Positions 51,037-59,558 of a stretch of 63,325 bases of DNA are shown here, piece after piece (the first letter of the stretch is position 1; each line of letters starts with the position of its first letter). The notes below the pieces were generated by a model. The model made no database searches. It was not told the origin of the DNA and was given only the letters and a program-made list of their open reading frames with translations. Source of the DNA: Streptomyces sp. TRM49041. Its GTDB lineage: Bacteria; Actinomycetota; Actinomycetes; Streptomycetales; Streptomycetaceae. Made by a program: the position numbers and the translations under genes. The DNA lies in assembly GCF_008271805.1 (NCBI RefSeq), contig NZ_VSRY01000124.1, positions 1-63,325 on the forward strand. Reading direction: 5' to 3'.

Positions 51037-52149
51037 GTGGCAGTCGTCGACGTATCCGAAGAGCTGAAGTCCCTCACCTCGACCATGGGGTCGATCGAGG
51101 CCGTCCTGGACCTCGACAAGATGAGGGCAGACATCGCCGTGCTCGAGGAGCAGGCGGCCGCGCCGTCCCTCTGGGACGACCCCGAGGCGGCACAGAAGAT
51201 CACCAGCAGGCTCTCCCATCTGCAGGCCGAGGTCCGCAAGGCGGAGTCGCTGCGCGGCCGGATCGACGACCTCGGGGTGCTCTTCGAGCTCGCCGAGGCC
51301 GAGGACGACTCGGACACCCTCGCCGAGGCCGAGGCCGAGCTGGCCGATGTACGCAAGGCCCTCGACGAGATGGAGGTCCGCACCCTCCTCTCCGGCGAGT
51401 ACGACGAGCGCGAGGCCCTCGTCACCATTCGCGCCGAGGCCGGTGGCGTGGACGCCTCCGACTTCGCGGAGCGCCTCCAGCGCATGTACCTGCGCTGGGC
51501 CGAGCGGCACGACTACAAGACCGAGATCTACGAGACGTCGTACGCCGAAGAGGCCGGCATCAAGTCGACGACGTTCGTCGTGCACGCCCCGTACGCGTAC
51601 GGCACGCTCTCCGTCGAGCAGGGCACGCACCGCCTGGTCCGCATCTCGCCGTTCGACAACCAGGGCCGCCGCCAGACGTCCTTCGCGGGCGTCGAGGTGC
51701 TGCCGGTCGTCGAGCAGACCGACCACATCGACATCCCGGAGAACGACCTCCGTATCGACGTGTACCGGTCCTCCGGCCCCGGCGGCCAGTCCGTCAACAC
51801 CACGGACTCCGCCGTCCGCATCACGCACATCCCGACCGGTGTCGTGGTCTCCTGCCAGAACGAGAAGTCGCAGATCCAGAACAAGGCGTCCGCGCTGCGC
51901 GTCCTCCAGGCCCGGCTGCTGGAGCGCCAGCGCCAGGAGGAGCGCGCCAAGATGGACGCCCTGAAGGGCGACGGCGGCAGCTCCTGGGGCAACCAGATGC
52001 GCTCCTACGTCCTGCACCCGTACCAGATGGTCAAGGACCTGCGTACGGAGCACGAGGTCGGCAATCCGCAGTCCGTGCTGGACGGCGAGATCGACGCCTT
52101 CCTGGAGGCCGGCATCCGCTGGCGGAAGCAGCAGGACCAGGAGAAGTAG
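51037..52149 (+). CDS. prfB: Peptide chain release factor 2
   Basis: 370 residues from GTG 51037. The catalytic GGQ is at 249-251 ([14 protein letters not shown]) and the stop-codon recognition motif SPF at 204-206. It reads UGA and UAA in translation termination. The frame is continuous, so there is none of the programmed +1 frameshift found in many other bacteria, as is usual for actinobacteria. A hairpin terminator follows. Confidence 0.98.
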   Translation: MAVVDVSEELKSLTSTMGSIEAVLDLDKMRADIAVLEEQAAAPSLWDDPEAAQKITSRLSHLQAEVRKAESLRGRIDDLGVLFELAEAEDDSDTLAEAEAELADVRKALDEMEVRTLLSGEYDEREALVTIRAEAGGVDASDFAERLQRMYLRWAERHDYKTEIYETSYAEEAGIKSTTFVVHAPYAYGTLSVEQGTHRLVRISPFDNQGRRQTSFAGVEVLPVVEQTDHIDIPENDLRIDVYRSSGPGGQSVNTTDSAVRITHIPTGVVVSCQNEKSQIQNKASALRVLQARLLERQRQEERAKMDALKGDGGSSWGNQMRSYVLHPYQMVKDLRTEHEVGNPQSVLDGEIDAFLEAGIRWRKQQDQEK

Positions 52150-52167
52150 GAAACCTGGCTCAGCGTC

Positions 52168-52200
52168 ACGGCGCCGTACCCCGCAGGGGTCCGGCGCCGT
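52168..52200 (+). terminator. prfB terminator hairpin
   Basis: A 15-bp stem with one mismatch (52168-52182 with 52186-52200) around the loop GCA, 18 bases past the prfB stop. Confidence 0.85.
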
Positions 52201-52598
52201 CGTCGTGCTCTACCGGGAGGTGTACGGCGCGGGCATCTGCGTGAATGCGGTGGGCAAGGGCGAGGACCGCGACGGAGTCACCACCCTGTGAAGCGCGATT
52301 CGCTGTCGCAACCAACGGGCTGCGAATTTCCTCGCTTTGTCGACATGGAAATGACCCTGACGCAGGTCCCTCTCCTCGATTTCGTCACAGTCCTTCGGTG
52401 CACGACAGGCAAGCTTGATCATTTCGGACATCGCATGCGTAACGAGCTTGACGCCCCCTTCAAAACTGGGAAAGCTGACGCGCGGCATGCGCATGTCCGG
52501 GGCGCATGTGACCGGGGGGACGGCACGAGGCCCTCTAGCGTCCGTGGCCCCGAGCGCGCTGCTCCATGACGAGATCAGCTACTGGGGGTAGCAGCTTT
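52201..52598. other. Gene-poor stretch with lower GC before the LAETG protein gene
   Basis: About 400 bases. The segment 52290-52480 is visibly poorer in GC than the surroundings. Short open frames exist on both strands (52288-52569 plus; 52210-52494 minus) but lack ribosome sites and resemble no family I recognise. The right end should hold the promoter of the surface protein. Just before its ATG, GCTAC-TGGGG-GTAGC forms a small hairpin with the only G-rich ribosome-site candidate in its loop. Confidence 0.4.
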
Positions 52599-53486
52599 AT
52601 GACCAAAAAGACGCGGATCCGGGTCGCGCGGATAGCCGCTGGTGCGGTGATCGCCGCCGGTGCGTCCCTGACCGCCGCGGGCGCCGCTCAGGCCGCCGGT
52701 ATCGGGCTCGACCTTTCGATCGAGCTCGGCGACGAGACCTGCCACCCGGCCGACCCCACCTGCCAGGACCCGACGGACCCGACGGACCCCACGGACCCGA
52801 CGGACCCGACGCCCAGCACCACCGGTGGTAGTGGCGGCGACGGCGGCTCGACCGGCGGTGACGGCGGTTCGACGGGCGGCGACGGCGGTTCGACGGGCGG
52901 CGACGGCGGCTCGACCACGGGCGGCGACACCACCGGCGGTTCGACCGGCGGTGACGGCGGTTCGACCGGCGGCGACGGCGGCTCGACCACGGGCGGCGAC
53001 ACCACCGGCGGTTCGACCGGCGGTGACGGCGGTTCGACCGGCGGCGACGGCGGCTCGACCACGGGCGGCGACACCACCGGCGGTTCGACCGGCGGCGACG
53101 GCGGCTCGACCACGGGCGGCGACACCACCGGCGGCTCCACCACCGGCGGTGACGGCGGTTCGACCGGCGGTAACGGCGGCTCCACCACGGGCGGCGACAC
53201 CACCGGCGGCTCCACCACCGGCGGTTCCGGCTCCTCCGGCTCCACCACCGGCGGCACGGGCAACTGCGCCGTGACCGTCGACGGCGCCGAGTGCGCGGAC
53301 AACAACCCCGGCACGAACAACGTCGGCTCCCAGCCGGTCGAGCAGGGCAAGGCCAAGGAGGAGCTGGCCGAGACCGGTGCCGCCGAGACCTCGTTCCTCC
53401 TCATCGGCGCCGCGACGATGATCGCCGGTGGCGTCGGCTTCCGCATGCTGCCGCGTCTGGTCGGCGGTGGCCGCACGGTCGCCTGA
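52599..53486 (+). CDS. Gly/Thr-rich repeat surface protein with LAETG sorting signal
   Basis: 295 residues from ATG 52599. A basic N-terminus and hydrophobic segment end in a signal peptidase site near AAGAAQAAG (about 27-33). A four-fold TDP tract is followed by about 140 residues of Gly/Asp/Ser/Thr repeats (STGGDGG and STTGGDT units). The C-terminus has LAETG (256-260), a membrane segment (SFLLIGAATMIAGGVGF) and a basic tail, i.e. a class E sortase sorting signal. It should be covalently attached to the cell wall, with the repeat as a flexible stalk. A short region containing one Cys pair (NCAVTVDGAEC) lies between repeat and anchor. Function unknown. Confidence 0.88.
   Translation: MTKKTRIRVARIAAGAVIAAGASLTAAGAAQAAGIGLDLSIELGDETCHPADPTCQDPTDPTDPTDPTDPTPSTTGGSGGDGGSTGGDGGSTGGDGGSTGGDGGSTTGGDTTGGSTGGDGGSTGGDGGSTTGGDTTGGSTGGDGGSTGGDGGSTTGGDTTGGSTGGDGGSTTGGDTTGGSTTGGDGGSTGGNGGSTTGGDTTGGSTTGGSGSSGSTTGGTGNCAVTVDGAECADNNPGTNNVGSQPVEQGKAKEELAETGAAETSFLLIGAATMIAGGVGFRMLPRLVGGGRTVA
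52829..53247 (+). repeat. Gly-rich coding repeat array with identical 72-bp copies
   Basis: Copies at 52926-52997 and 52998-53069 are identical base for base. A 51-bp derivative (53070-53120, lacking 21 bases) and a 75-bp diverged copy (53121-53195) follow. All are in frame. Confidence 0.88.
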
Positions 53487-53560
53487 GCGCACCTGAAGCC
53501 CGGCCGCGGCCGTACCAGCCGGTAAGCCGGCAAACCGGTAAGGCCGCGCAAGGGCACAGT

Positions 53561-53600
53561 GAAGGGCCCGGATGCCGTATCCACGGCGTCCGGGCCCTTC
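53561..53600 (+). terminator. Terminator downstream of the LAETG protein gene
   Basis: An 18-bp stem with one G-T pair (53561-53578 with 53583-53600) around the loop ATCC. It also faces the end of the small minus-strand gene at 53643. Confidence 0.85.
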
Positions 53601-53642
53601 CGCTGTGCAGGTGATGTGTCGCGCCGCGCGCGGGGGCAGGCG

Positions 53643-53837
53643 CTACGCGGGCTGGTGGGTCGCCACCAGCGCCGCCGCTGCCGCCACCAGGAGCAGGAGC
53701 AGCGTCAGCAGGGCGGCGGGGCTCATGGCGGCCCATGGGCTCTGCTGCATGCGCTCACGGTTGGCCCGGCACACGGGGCAGCGGCCCTCGCTGACGGGCG
53801 CCGCGCAGTTGGCGCACACCAGTCGGTCATAGGTCAT
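53643..53837 (-). CDS. Small zinc-ribbon membrane protein
   Basis: 64 residues from ATG 53837, preceded by GGAGGAG at good spacing. Two Cys pairs (CANC and CPVC, about residues 8-24) make a zinc ribbon, and a single membrane segment (ALLTLLLLLVAAAAALVA) lies at the C-terminus. A cytoplasmic zinc ribbon anchored in the membrane is thus expected. It is divergent from ftsE (300 bases between starts); the function is unknown. A small protein, but ribosome site and composition support it. Confidence 0.8.
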   Translation of the reverse strand: MTYDRLVCANCAAPVSEGRCPVCRANRERMQQSPWAAMSPAALLTLLLLLVAAAAALVATHQPA

Positions 53838-54136
53838 GCGCTCTCCTCCTCCCGCGCGGCGGAGCCGCGGGACGCGGGACTGTCGGCCGGACGTACTCGG
53901 ACCGTCGACCCAGTTCTCTCCGCACAACGCTCAGGGAAACGCATCCGTTCCCCCTCCCACTGTGCCAGGTCCCATGAGTTTAGGCGCGCCCCGATGGGTT
54001 TCCGCCGGTCAGGACCCGGGCAGGCAGGGCGCAAGCACGGACAAAACGGGCAAGGCTGGACGGTGCCTGCACGGGACATCCCGGTTCGCGTATGGTCACG
54101 CTCACCTACTCCTCCCGGCCGACCGTGGGTGCACCC

Positions 54137-54826
54137 GTGATCCGATTCGACAACGTCTCCAAGTCCTACCCGAAGCAGAACCACGCCGCTCTCAGAGACG
54201 TCTCCCTGGAGATCGAGAAGGGCGAGTTCGTCTTCCTGGTGGGGTCCTCCGGCTCCGGAAAGTCCACCTTCCTGCGTCTCGTCCTCCGCGAGGAGCGCGC
54301 CAGCCACGGCACGGTGCACGTCCTCGGCAAGGATCTGGCCCGGCTGTCCAACTGGAAGGTGCCGCACATGCGCCGCCAGCTGGGGACCGTCTTCCAGGAC
54401 TTCCGGCTGCTGCCGAACAAGACCGTCGCGCAGAACGTGGCGTTCGCGCAGGAGGTCATCGGCAAGTCGCGCGGCGAGATCCGCAAGTCGGTTCCCCAGG
54501 TGCTCGGCCTCGTCGGCCTCGCGGGCAAGGAGGACCGGATGCCCGGCGAGCTGTCCGGTGGTGAGCAGCAGCGGGTGGCGATCGCGCGCGCGTTCGTCAA
54601 CCGGCCGATGCTGCTGATCGCGGACGAGCCGACCGGCAACCTCGACCCGCAGACCTCGGTCGGCATCATGAAGCTCCTGGACAAGATCAACCGCACTGGC
54701 ACCACCGTCGTCATGGCGACCCACGACCAGAACATCGTCGACCAGATGCGCAAGCGCGTCATCGAGCTCGAGAAGGGCCGCCTCGTCCGCGACCAGGCCC
54801 GCGGCGTCTACGGCTACCAGCACTGA
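54137..54826 (+). CDS. ftsE: Cell division ATP-binding protein FtsE
   Basis: 229 residues from GTG 54137, the usual FtsE length ([14 protein letters not shown]); an in-frame ATG at 54092 would add 15 residues. Walker A is GSSGSGKST at 36-44, Q-loop in VFQDFR, signature LSGGEQQR at 139-146, Walker B LLIADEP and switch His in ATHD. With FtsX it transmits ATP hydrolysis to cell-wall hydrolases at division or growth sites. ftsX starts 19 bases after its stop. Confidence 0.97.
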   Translation: MIRFDNVSKSYPKQNHAALRDVSLEIEKGEFVFLVGSSGSGKSTFLRLVLREERASHGTVHVLGKDLARLSNWKVPHMRRQLGTVFQDFRLLPNKTVAQNVAFAQEVIGKSRGEIRKSVPQVLGLVGLAGKEDRMPGELSGGEQQRVAIARAFVNRPMLLIADEPTGNLDPQTSVGIMKLLDKINRTGTTVVMATHDQNIVDQMRKRVIELEKGRLVRDQARGVYGYQH

Positions 54827-54845
54827 GAAAGGCTCAACGCACGCG

Positions 54846-55763
54846 ATGCGCGCCCAGTTCGTACTCTCGGAGATCGGTGTCGGCCTCCGTCGCAATCTCA
54901 CGATGACCTTCGCGGTCATCGTCTCCGTGGCTCTCTCGCTGGCCCTCTTCGGCGGCGCCGTGCTGATGGGCCAGCAGGTCAACGCGATGAAGGACTTCTG
55001 GTACGACAAGGTCAACGTCACGATCTACCTCTGCAACAAGAACGACGCCTCGGTCTCCGAGACCTGCTCCAAGGGCGCCGTCACCGCCCAGCAGAAGGAG
55101 CAGATCGAGACCGACCTCGGGAAGCTCGACATCGTCGAGACCGTCCACCACGAGTCGGCGGAGGAGGCGTACAAGCACTACCGGGAGCAGTACGGCGACA
55201 CGGCCATCGCCAGCGTCATCACCCCGGACCAGATGCAGGAGTCGTTCCGGGTGAAGCTCAAGGACCCGGAGAAGTACGAGGTCGTCGCGACCGCGTTCTC
55301 CGGCCGGACGGGCGTGCACTCGGTGCAGGACCAGCGCGGCATCCTGGAGAACCTGTTCAACATGATGCGCGGCATGAACGTCGCCGCCCTCGTCGTCATG
55401 GGCCTGATGCTGCTCATCGCGCTGATGCTGATCGTCAACACCGTGCGTGTGTCGGCGTTCAGCCGGCGCCGTGAGACGGGCATCATGCGGCTGGTCGGCG
55501 CGTCCAGCTTCTACATCCAGATGCCGTTCATCATGGAGGCCGCGTTCGCGGGTCTGCTGGGCGGTCTGGTGGCCTGCGTCCTGCTGCTCGTGGGCCGTTA
55601 CTTCCTGATCGACGGGGGCCTCTCGCTCGCCGAGCAGATGCCCCTGGTCCAGTTCATCGGCTGGGACGCGGTGTTCTCGGTGCTGCCGCTGGTGCTGGTC
55701 ATCGGCCTGTTGATGCCGTCCCTTGCGGCGGCGGTCGCCTTGCGCAAGTACCTGAAGGTGTGA
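54846..55763 (+). CDS. ftsX: Cell division permease FtsX
   Basis: 305 residues. Membrane segment 1 is at about 20-42 and a large extracytoplasmic domain (about 45-175) contains a Cys pair (YLCNKND, ETCSKG). Segments 2-4 form the FtsX/MacB-type core (NVAALVVMGLMLLIALMLIVNTVRVSAFSRRRE, then MRLVGASSFYIQMPF). In related actinobacteria FtsEX activates NlpC/P60 endopeptidases such as RipC. It is in an operon with ftsE, and the S41 protease gene follows after 67 bases. Confidence 0.97.
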   Translation: MRAQFVLSEIGVGLRRNLTMTFAVIVSVALSLALFGGAVLMGQQVNAMKDFWYDKVNVTIYLCNKNDASVSETCSKGAVTAQQKEQIETDLGKLDIVETVHHESAEEAYKHYREQYGDTAIASVITPDQMQESFRVKLKDPEKYEVVATAFSGRTGVHSVQDQRGILENLFNMMRGMNVAALVVMGLMLLIALMLIVNTVRVSAFSRRRETGIMRLVGASSFYIQMPFIMEAAFAGLLGGLVACVLLLVGRYFLIDGGLSLAEQMPLVQFIGWDAVFSVLPLVLVIGLLMPSLAAAVALRKYLKV

Positions 55764-55830
55764 CAAGCGCCCCTGGCGCCGTGCGGTCAACAACCGTACG
55801 GCGCCGTTTGCTTGTCCTAGAGTGGGCGCC

Positions 55831-57054
55831 ATGTCGCTGCCGGATCCAGAGTCCTCGCTCCGGCTCCGCCGCATCGGGCGCGGGGCGGCGCTGAGCGTGC
55901 TCTTCGCGACCGTCCTCGCGACGGCCGCCGCGACCGACTCCCTGCCTCACGACGACACGGACGGAGTGAGGGCGGCCGACAGCCGCTCCGCCGCCCACGC
56001 CGGCGCGCCGCCCCGCTCCGGCGACGACGAGGCCGTACGGGACGAGGCGGTCCGCGCCGCGGCGGAGGCCATGGCGGACGGCAAGTCCGGGGCGAAGGCG
56101 GCCGAGGAGGTCGTCAGCCGCAGCGGCGACCGCTGGGGCGCCGTCTACGACAAGGGCGAATACGAGGAGTTCCAGCGCGCCCTCGACGGTGCGTACACCG
56201 GCGTCGGCCTGGGGGCGCGCCGTACCGCCGACGGCCATGTCGAGGTGGCCCGGGTCCAGCCGGGCGGCCCCGCGGACCGGGCCGGTCTCCGGCCCGGTGA
56301 CCGGATCCGTACGATCGACGGCCGCCCCATAGGCGGGCGCACCGCCGCCGAGGTGGTCGCCCTGCTGCGCGGCGACGGCACGGCCGGCGACGGTACGGGC
56401 GCCGAGGAGGGCTCCGCCGTCGTGCTCGGCCTGGAGCGCGGCACGCGCGCGTGGACCCGGACCCTGCACCGGGCCCGGCTCGCCACCGAGGCCGTCACCG
56501 TACGGCGGATGGGCGGTGACACGGTACTCATCCGGGTGACCGCGTTCACCCGGGGCAGCGGCGCCCTGGTGCGCGAGGCGGTGGAGGGCGCCCCCGAGGG
56601 CGCCGGGGTCATCCTCGACCTGCGTGGCAACGGCGGCGGGCTGGTCACCGAGGCGGTCGCCGCCGCGTCCGCGTTCCTCGACGGCGGGCTCGTCGCCACG
56701 TACGACGTGCACGGCGAGGAGAAGGCCCTGCACGCCGAGCCCGGCGGTGACACCGGCAGACCCCTGGTCGCACTGATCGACGGCGGCACCATGAGCGCGG
56801 CCGAGCTGCTCACCGGCGCGCTCAAGGACCGCGGGCGGGCCGTGACCGTCGGCTCCCGCACCTTCGGCAAGGGCGCCGTCCAGATGCCCAGCAACCTCCC
56901 GGACGGCTCCGTCGCCGAACTCACCGTCGGCCACTACCGCACCCCGGCCGGGCTACGTGTCGACGGCCGGGGCATCACGCCCGACGTGCCCGCCGACGAC
57001 CGGGCCGAGGATCGGGCCCGGACGGTATTGAGTGGCCTCGGGGGCGGTGCGTAG
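55831..57054 (+). CDS. S41 family C-terminal processing peptidase
   Basis: 407 residues from ATG 55831; an in-frame GTG at 55822 adds three residues. The N-terminal hydrophobic segment (about 18-35) exports or anchors the protein. A PDZ domain (about 120-205, GLGARRTADGHVEVARVQPGGPADRAGLRPGD) precedes the protease core. The catalytic Ser322 is in DGGTMSAAELL and Lys347 in FGKGAVQ, so the Ser-Lys dyad is intact. It should cleave C-termini of envelope proteins. Conserved position between ftsX and smpB suggests a link to the division machinery, by inference. Confidence 0.94.
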   Translation: MSLPDPESSLRLRRIGRGAALSVLFATVLATAAATDSLPHDDTDGVRAADSRSAAHAGAPPRSGDDEAVRDEAVRAAAEAMADGKSGAKAAEEVVSRSGDRWGAVYDKGEYEEFQRALDGAYTGVGLGARRTADGHVEVARVQPGGPADRAGLRPGDRIRTIDGRPIGGRTAAEVVALLRGDGTAGDGTGAEEGSAVVLGLERGTRAWTRTLHRARLATEAVTVRRMGGDTVLIRVTAFTRGSGALVREAVEGAPEGAGVILDLRGNGGGLVTEAVAAASAFLDGGLVATYDVHGEEKALHAEPGGDTGRPLVALIDGGTMSAAELLTGALKDRGRAVTVGSRTFGKGAVQMPSNLPDGSVAELTVGHYRTPAGLRVDGRGITPDVPADDRAEDRARTVLSGLGGGA

Positions 57055-57072
57055 TGCGAAAATGGCCGCACT

Positions 57073-57552
57073 ATGGCTAAGGAAAAAGGGCGCAAGCTGA
57101 TCGCGCAGAACAAGAAGGCGCGGCACGATTACCACATCCTGGACACCTACGAGTGCGGCCTGGTCCTGACCGGCACCGAGGTGAAGTCGCTGCGCCAGGG
57201 TCGGGCCTCGCTGGCCGACGGCTTCGTACAGATCGACGGGCACGAGGCGTGGCTGCACAACGTGCACGTACCGGAGTACAGCCAGGGCACCTGGACCAAC
57301 CACAGCGCTCGGCGCAAGCGGAAGCTGCTGATGCACCGGGCCGAGATCGACAAGCTGGAGTCCAAGTCCCAGGAGACGGGTCACACGATCGTGCCCCTCG
57401 CCCTGTACTTCAAGGACGGCCGGGCCAAGGTCGAGATCGCGCTCGCGCGGGGCAAGAAGGAGTACGACAAGCGGCAGACCCTGCGGGAGAAGCAGGACCG
57501 GCGCGAGGCCGAGCGGGCGATCTCCGCGGTGAAGCGGCGCCAGCGGGCGTGA
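57073..57552 (+). CDS. smpB: SsrA-binding protein SmpB
   Basis: 159 residues, normal length. Conserved landmarks: [42 protein letters not shown], and the C-terminal helix motif [19 protein letters not shown]. It binds tmRNA and delivers it to stalled ribosomes for trans-translation. It starts 18 bases after the protease gene and is followed by ssrA itself 115 bases downstream, so protein and RNA partner are adjacent. Confidence 0.97.
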   Translation: MAKEKGRKLIAQNKKARHDYHILDTYECGLVLTGTEVKSLRQGRASLADGFVQIDGHEAWLHNVHVPEYSQGTWTNHSARRKRKLLMHRAEIDKLESKSQETGHTIVPLALYFKDGRAKVEIALARGKKEYDKRQTLREKQDRREAERAISAVKRRQRA

Positions 57553-57666
57553 CGCGGGTCACAGGTGCCGGGAAATAAGCTGGCACGGTGCCGTGTTGTT
57601 CACGTACGATGGCGCCTGCCCCACACAGCGGGGGCGCGCCCCTCAGGGGGCTTGAAAAATCAACAT

Positions 57667-58033
57667 GGGGATGATCGGTTTCGACAGCGGCTGTCGAAGC
57701 AGGGGAAGCGTGTCGAGGAAGCGGCAATGATCTCGTAAACCATATGTCGCAACCAATAATCGCCAACACCAAGCGCGATTCCTTCGCCCTCGCTGCCTAA
57801 GTAGCGACTTGCGAAGTGTCAGCCCGGGGCTGTTCCCGACCCGGATCCTGGCATCAGCTAGGGAACTAAACTTCTGAGCCCGGTCACGGGGCCCAGGAGG
57901 AAATCAAACAGTGACTGAGCCCGTCGGAGACTTGTCCGCGTGATCTCCGGGGCCGAGAAAAGCGCAGCGGACTGCACACGGAGAAGCCCTGGTTCCGCAC
58001 CGTTGGACGCGGGTTCGATTCCCGCCATCTCCA
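57667..58033 (+). ncRNA. ssrA: Transfer-messenger RNA (tmRNA)
   Basis: The 5' end GGGGATGATCGGTTTCGACA pairs with CATCTCC at 58026-58032 (one G-U pair) to form the tRNA-like acceptor stem, and GGTTCGATTCCCGCC is the T arm. The CCA end is not encoded. The tag frame at 57762-57800 reads ANTKRDSFALAA and stops with TAA. That is 12 residues; I recall the S. coelicolor tag as 16. It rescues stalled ribosomes and marks the product for proteolysis through the ALAA end. Confidence 0.95.
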
Positions 58034-58050
58034 CTCATCCCATGTGGGCA

Positions 58051-58083
58051 GAGGCCCGGCAGCCCGAAAGGCGGCCGGGCCTC
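58051..58083 (+). terminator. ssrA terminator
   Basis: A 10-bp perfect stem (GAGGCCCGGC, 58051-58060, with 58074-58083) plus an inner 3-bp stem, 17 bases past the tmRNA end. It also lies at the 3' end of the convergent MFS gene. Confidence 0.8.
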
Positions 58084-58097
58084 CGTCATGCCCGGGG

Positions 58098-59474
58098 TCA
58101 CCGCCCCGCCGCCGTGCTCGCGCCCGCCGCCCGGGCCGTGCCCGCCACCGCCGCCAGGCACAGGGCCAGGCCGGCGGCCGCCACCGGCAGCGCATACGCC
58201 GTGACCGCGCCCGCCCGCTCCACCAGCCAGCCGCCCGCCGCCGCGCCGGTCGAGATACCGCCCAGGAGGGCCGTCACCGCCAGCGTCATGCCCTCGTTCA
58301 GCTGCCCGGCCGGGGTCAGCCGCTGCACCAGCGTCATACCCGTCACCATCGTCGGCGCCGTCGCCATGCCCGCCAGCAGCAGCGCACCCGCCAGGGCCAG
58401 CAGCGAACCGGTGCGCGCCGCGCACAGGGGCAGGGTCATCAGGGCGGTCATCGCGGCCAGGCACACCAGCAGCCGGCGCCGTACGTCCCTGGCGGGGCGC
58501 ACCGAGCCGTATGCGAGGCCCGCCAGGAACGAGCCCAGCGCCTGGAGCGCCATGACCGGGCCGGCCACCGGGCCGTCCACGAACGCCAGCGTGACGATCT
58601 CCATCGAGCCGAAGATCGCCCCCGTCGACAGGAAGACCGCCAGCAGCGCGGGCATGCCGGGCATACGGAGCGGGGAGCGGGTCCGTGTCCCCGCCGCGCG
58701 CGGGGTCACCGGCGGCTCCGTGGCGCGCTGCGCGGTGAACAGCAGCATGCCGGTGAGCAGCAGGACCGCGCCGATCAGCGTGCCCGCCTCCGGGAACAGC
58801 GCCGCGCACAGGAAGGCGGCCAGCACCGGGCCGACCATGAAGCACAGCTCGTCCACCGCCTGCTCGAAGGCGTTCGCCGTGTGGGCCGCCGCCGGGTCGT
58901 CGCGGTACAGGTGCGCCCAGCGGGCCCGGGACATGCCGCCGATGTTCGGGGTCGTCGCCGTCGCCGTGTACGCGGCGAACAGCGTCCAGGACGGGGCGCC
59001 GTAGTGCACGCAGAGCAGCAGGGCCAGCGAGCCCAGGACGGCCAGGGCCGTGGCCGGCACGGCGACGCGGGCCTGCCCGTACCGGTCGACGAGCCGGGCC
59101 GTGAAGGGCGCCACGACGGCCGTGGCGGCGAGGCCGGTGGCGGTGACGGCGCCGGCGAGGGCGTACGAGCCGCGCGACCCGGCGATCATGATGACGGCGC
59201 TCACGGTGAACATGCCCATCGGCACGCGCGCGATGAGGTTGCCGAGGGTGAACGCGCGCGTGCCCGGCAGCGAGAACAGCCGGAGGTACGGGTTGCGGGG
59301 GCGGCGCGACGGGCGACCGGCCGGGCCGGCGGCCGGCCTGCGGGGCGGTCGGTGTGCAGGAGAGGCGGCCGGGCGGGCGGCCGGGCGGCGGCGCTCGTCG
59401 TAGCGGGGGGCGAGGACCAGGGCATCGGGCGTCACGGCCGGCAGCGGCGCGGCCTTCGTCGGGTGCGGGGGCAT
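58098..59474 (-). CDS. MFS transporter (sugar/drug efflux type, 12 membrane segments)
   Basis: 458 residues from ATG 59474 (in-frame GTG at 59480 is an alternative). A 60-residue Pro/Arg/Ala-rich cytoplasmic tail precedes about 12 membrane segments. The first half has the A-like motif DRYGQARV after segment 2 (FTARLVDRYGQARVAV) and MSRARWAHLY, typical of an actinobacterial MFS subfamily without a defined substrate. It is divergent from a LysR regulator gene, which probably controls it. An effluxed metabolite or drug is a reasonable guess only. Confidence 0.87.
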   Translation of the reverse strand: MPPHPTKAAPLPAVTPDALVLAPRYDERRRPAARPAASPAHRPPRRPAAGPAGRPSRRPRNPYLRLFSLPGTRAFTLGNLIARVPMGMFTVSAVIMIAGSRGSYALAGAVTATGLAATAVVAPFTARLVDRYGQARVAVPATALAVLGSLALLLCVHYGAPSWTLFAAYTATATTPNIGGMSRARWAHLYRDDPAAAHTANAFEQAVDELCFMVGPVLAAFLCAALFPEAGTLIGAVLLLTGMLLFTAQRATEPPVTPRAAGTRTRSPLRMPGMPALLAVFLSTGAIFGSMEIVTLAFVDGPVAGPVMALQALGSFLAGLAYGSVRPARDVRRRLLVCLAAMTALMTLPLCAARTGSLLALAGALLLAGMATAPTMVTGMTLVQRLTPAGQLNEGMTLAVTALLGGISTGAAAGGWLVERAGAVTAYALPVAAAGLALCLAAVAGTARAAGASTAAGR

Positions 59475-59558
59475 GATCACAGCTTCACGGCCCCGCCCGC
59501 CCGCGGTCCAACACCAATCCCGCACCCATTGACGCACTTCTGTTGTAAATTCTCGGGC

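Noticed and set aside
51037..51200. Programmed frameshift in prfB
   Set aside because: The frame is continuous from GTG 51037 with no in-frame UGA near the start.
47674..52053. A stop-free minus-strand frame of about 1,459 codons opposite the two kinases and prfB
   Set aside because: Three well-supported plus-strand genes occupy the region; the antisense product has no recognisable domain.
52305..52317. TGTCGCAACCAA, also present in tmRNA at about 57745, as a possible attachment-site duplicate
   Set aside because: Only about 12 bases match, from the mRNA-like part of tmRNA rather than the 3' end used by integrases, and no integrase is nearby.
52210..52569. Overlapping small open frames on both strands between prfB and the LAETG protein gene
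   Set aside because: Neither has a ribosome site or a recognisable motif; listed only as a gene-poor stretch.
52829..53247. CRISPR-like regular repeats
   Set aside because: The repeats are in-frame coding Gly-rich units without unique spacers.
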